The translations under genes were made by a program, and so were the position numbers. From IMG/VR virus record IMGVR_UViG_3300025120_000236, positions 1 through 34,780 of that record: 34,780 nucleotides of DNA; one strand, 5' to 3'. The DNA comes from a virus. This document shows, one piece after another, positions 32,688 to 34,780 of the stretch (position 1 is its first letter; each line of letters starts with the position of its first letter). Under the pieces are notes generated by a model. That model made no database searches, was not told where the DNA came from, and worked only from the letters and a program-made list of their open reading frames with translations.

Positions 32688-34780
32688 ATGCCTTCAGCAT
32701 CTCCAATAAATCCAAAAATACAAGAAGCTCTCAATGAAAAGAGAAAAGTTTATAGTAGAAGTGGGGAAGACAATCCTTACACATCAAGGTCAAAGAAAGC
32801 CAAAGAACAATACCTAACAACAATTCAAAAAACACCATATCTTTATATGTTATCTACTGAAAGTATTCAAGAAAAAAGAAGAAATACTGAAGAGACACAA
32901 AAGAAATTTAACAAAAGAGAATCAGAAGCCAAAACTGGAAGATTACAAGAGGATGACATAGCAGAAGATAAATCATATTTAGGGGGTAATTTTACAAAAG
33001 GCCCAATACTTCTATCAAACACAGAGTATTCTAAATCGGTTGGTAAAAATATAAGATTTGGTTTAGATGCATATCAAGCAAGGGGTGATAGACCATATAG
33101 ACCAAACGCTGGTATAAAAGGACTAACATCAGAATATCTATCAAGTGGACAACAAGCCTTTGTAAGAAAAATCACTGTAAATTGGACTTGTTTTACATTA
33201 GAAGATTTAGATTTTTTACAAGAAAGATTTATGACATTGGGTAGAAAAGTTTATGTTGAATGGGGTTGGGCTTCAACAAAAATGAATAAAGCTCCTGTAT
33301 TTTTAAAAGACAAAGGCGGAACTTATGTTGTAGAACCCGGACTTGTAAATGACACAAAACCATCTCAAGAGAATCCAAAAGGAGAGTCAGCAGCTTTTAA
33401 ACTAAAAAAAGAAGTTCTTGAGAGTGGTGGTTCTTTTGATGCAATAATAGGTTATGTTGATGGATTTGAATTTAGTCAGAGAGATGATGGTGGATTTGAT
33501 TGCACAACAAACTTAACGGTAAATGGTGGTAATATATTTCAAACCAAAAAAGAACCAAAAAAAGAAGTTAAACCTGGTAAACTTAATGAAATTGGTATCA
33601 AGAAAGCTCAAGATGGATTTATTGACTCTATAAATAAGTTACCAAGAATTTTAAATGAGTATATTGATAAGTCTTCAAACAAACCAACATCAGCGGAAAT
33701 TTATAAAGATTATACTACAGCAGATTCTTTCGAAAGTGAAATTATCAATAAAGACAAGTTTTGGAAAGTAGAGAAAAGAAAAACTACCGTAAAAAATTTA
33801 ACAAACAAATCATCCGAATATAAATACAATAATAATTGTATATTAAAAGTAGATACGATTAGACAATTAGATGAATCAGTTAAAACAGGTTTTGCAGAAA
33901 AAGGTCTAAAAGGTTGGTGGGATGGTATGGATGAGGAAGATGGAATAAATAGACAACTTATTAAAGAACAAAGACAACAATCAGGTGAAGGGGTTTTTCA
34001 CATCGCAGACCGAAATGTCAAAGAAGAAATTGTTCCAAATGAATGTTGGGTTCGTTGGGGTTGGTTTGAAGATAATATTCTAAATAAATATTTTGCATTA
34101 TTGGATACCGAAGGTGAGGTTGTAAATGTTAAAAAAACAATTAGAAGTATAAAACCAGTAAAAATTGGTGAAGAAGACGCTCCTAAGATTAATATAGGAA
34201 CAGAAAGGAAACAAATACCAGATTATGACCTAGACAATTACCGAAGTTCTGGTAAATACAAAAAGATAAGAACAAACAAAGACGGAAAACAAACTTATGA
34301 GGCAATTGTAATGGGGACAGATTACGAATCAACTACTTGTGGTAATCACCCAAAATTTAAAACACCAAACATAAACAATTTTATATTTCCAGGACAATTT
34401 AGTTTAGAAGATGATGGGTATGATAAAGCCTTAGTAGATGATACAGGTGAGACAATATTTGAAAAACAAAAACAAGCGATTGATAAGTATAATAAAAAAT
34501 ATGGTAAAGACACAGATAATTTTATAGAGTATAATTTTCAAAAGGACTTTGAAAAATATTTAAAAAAATATCCCACAACTAAAGAAACTGGGACAACTAC
34601 ATCAGGTGCATACTCTGGAACTGGTGTAGATGGGAATGATGTAGATGAGACAAGACAAGTTCTAGGAATTGAGGAACTACAACAAAAATTAGAAGACTTT
34701 AACATCTCAACAAAAGATTTAGATATGAACGAAACTGCTATTGTTCCTTATCTTGAGTTAAAAGTATTAGAAAATGTTGT
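32688..34780 (+). CDS. Large baseplate-region protein, partial (runs off window end)
   Basis: Open from ATG at 32688 to the last base, at least 697 codons, with no stop. The N-terminal ~90 residues are charged and Lys/Glu-rich (QEALNEKRKVYSRSGEDNPY, EKRRNTEETQKKFNKRES). Residues about 155-205 contain RKITVNWTCFTLEDLDFLQE, RFMTLGRKVYVEWGW, a hydrophobic-aromatic block that recurs later as NECWVRWGWFEDNILNKYF (about residue 450). Between them is FDAIIGYVDGFEFSQRDDGG. The family name is not clear to me. The position after the gp53-like gene suggests a baseplate hub or wedge component; this is inference. No lysozyme motif is visible in the part present. Confidence 0.6.
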   Translation, partial: MPSASPINPKIQEALNEKRKVYSRSGEDNPYTSRSKKAKEQYLTTIQKTPYLYMLSTESIQEKRRNTEETQKKFNKRESEAKTGRLQEDDIAEDKSYLGGNFTKGPILLSNTEYSKSVGKNIRFGLDAYQARGDRPYRPNAGIKGLTSEYLSSGQQAFVRKITVNWTCFTLEDLDFLQERFMTLGRKVYVEWGWASTKMNKAPVFLKDKGGTYVVEPGLVNDTKPSQENPKGESAAFKLKKEVLESGGSFDAIIGYVDGFEFSQRDDGGFDCTTNLTVNGGNIFQTKKEPKKEVKPGKLNEIGIKKAQDGFIDSINKLPRILNEYIDKSSNKPTSAEIYKDYTTADSFESEIINKDKFWKVEKRKTTVKNLTNKSSEYKYNNNCILKVDTIRQLDESVKTGFAEKGLKGWWDGMDEEDGINRQLIKEQRQQSGEGVFHIADRNVKEEIVPNECWVRWGWFEDNILNKYFALLDTEGEVVNVKKTIRSIKPVKIGEEDAPKINIGTERKQIPDYDLDNYRSSGKYKKIRTNKDGKQTYEAIVMGTDYESTTCGNHPKFKTPNINNFIFPGQFSLEDDGYDKALVDDTGETIFEKQKQAIDKYNKKYGKDTDNFIEYNFQKDFEKYLKKYPTTKETGTTTSGAYSGTGVDGNDVDETRQVLGIEELQQKLEDFNISTKDLDMNETAIVPYLELKVLENV

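Noticed and set aside
1-34780. tRNA genes, integrase, insertion sequences or lysogeny genes
   Set aside because: Reading both strands showed no cloverleaf-like gap sequence and no such proteins; gaps are all under about 150 nt and are accounted for.

Overview
The window is a 34.8 kb piece of a tailed-phage genome with a T4-like contractile tail, almost certainly from a marine or other aquatic virus. It is strongly AT-rich (roughly one third G+C by eye), every supported gene is on the + strand, and genes are packed with 1-4 nt overlaps or short gaps. Head, neck, tail and baseplate proteins resembling T4 gp22, gp23, gp15, gp18, gp19 and gp53 support a T4-like myovirus. The phage-borne ribosomal protein bS21, AT-rich codon use and the fibre repeat vocabulary resemble uncultured marine T4-like phages (pelagiphage-type). 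The host cannot be fixed from this sequence. No integrase, repressor, tRNA, CRISPR array or insertion sequence is visible.

Layout. (1) 59-3906, head: a conserved small protein, bS21, a very acidic scaffold with heptad repeats, and the major capsid protein, closed by a strong intrinsic terminator at 3954-3983. (2) 4051-8430, neck and tail completion: a gp13-like connector candidate, a gp14-like neck candidate, two tandem gp15-like tail terminators and a small structural protein. (3) 8427-23648, adhesion: a 330-aa fibre-like protein, then three repeat-built fibre proteins of 703, 2164 and 1744 aa (about 13.9 kb, 40% of the window), and a 100-aa glycine-ended protein. The last fibre ends in a peptidase S74 intramolecular chaperone. 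(4) 23655-24923: a guanidinoacetate/RMT2-type methyltransferase and two small unknowns. (5) 25008-28117: tail sheath and tail tube. (6) 28139-34780, tail completion and baseplate: a small two-helix membrane protein, a probable tail assembly chaperone with a +1 frameshift extension, a small basic protein, a tape measure candidate, a gp48/gp54-like baseplate-tube protein, a gp53-like wedge protein and a large protein cut by the window end.

The genes form a late virion-assembly module in assembly order. Several transcription units start just downstream of a recurring AT-rich dyad, best seen as CTTATATTTATTANTGAATATAA before the tube gene and the gene at 29429. It is the best candidate for this phage's late control element. 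The least ordinary items are the start-less extension reached only by a +1 shift on a T7 run between the tube and tape-measure genes, the methyltransferase next to a protein ending in GGGGGGR, the gp15 duplication, and the repeat-driven fibre trio with a jelly-roll-like insert.
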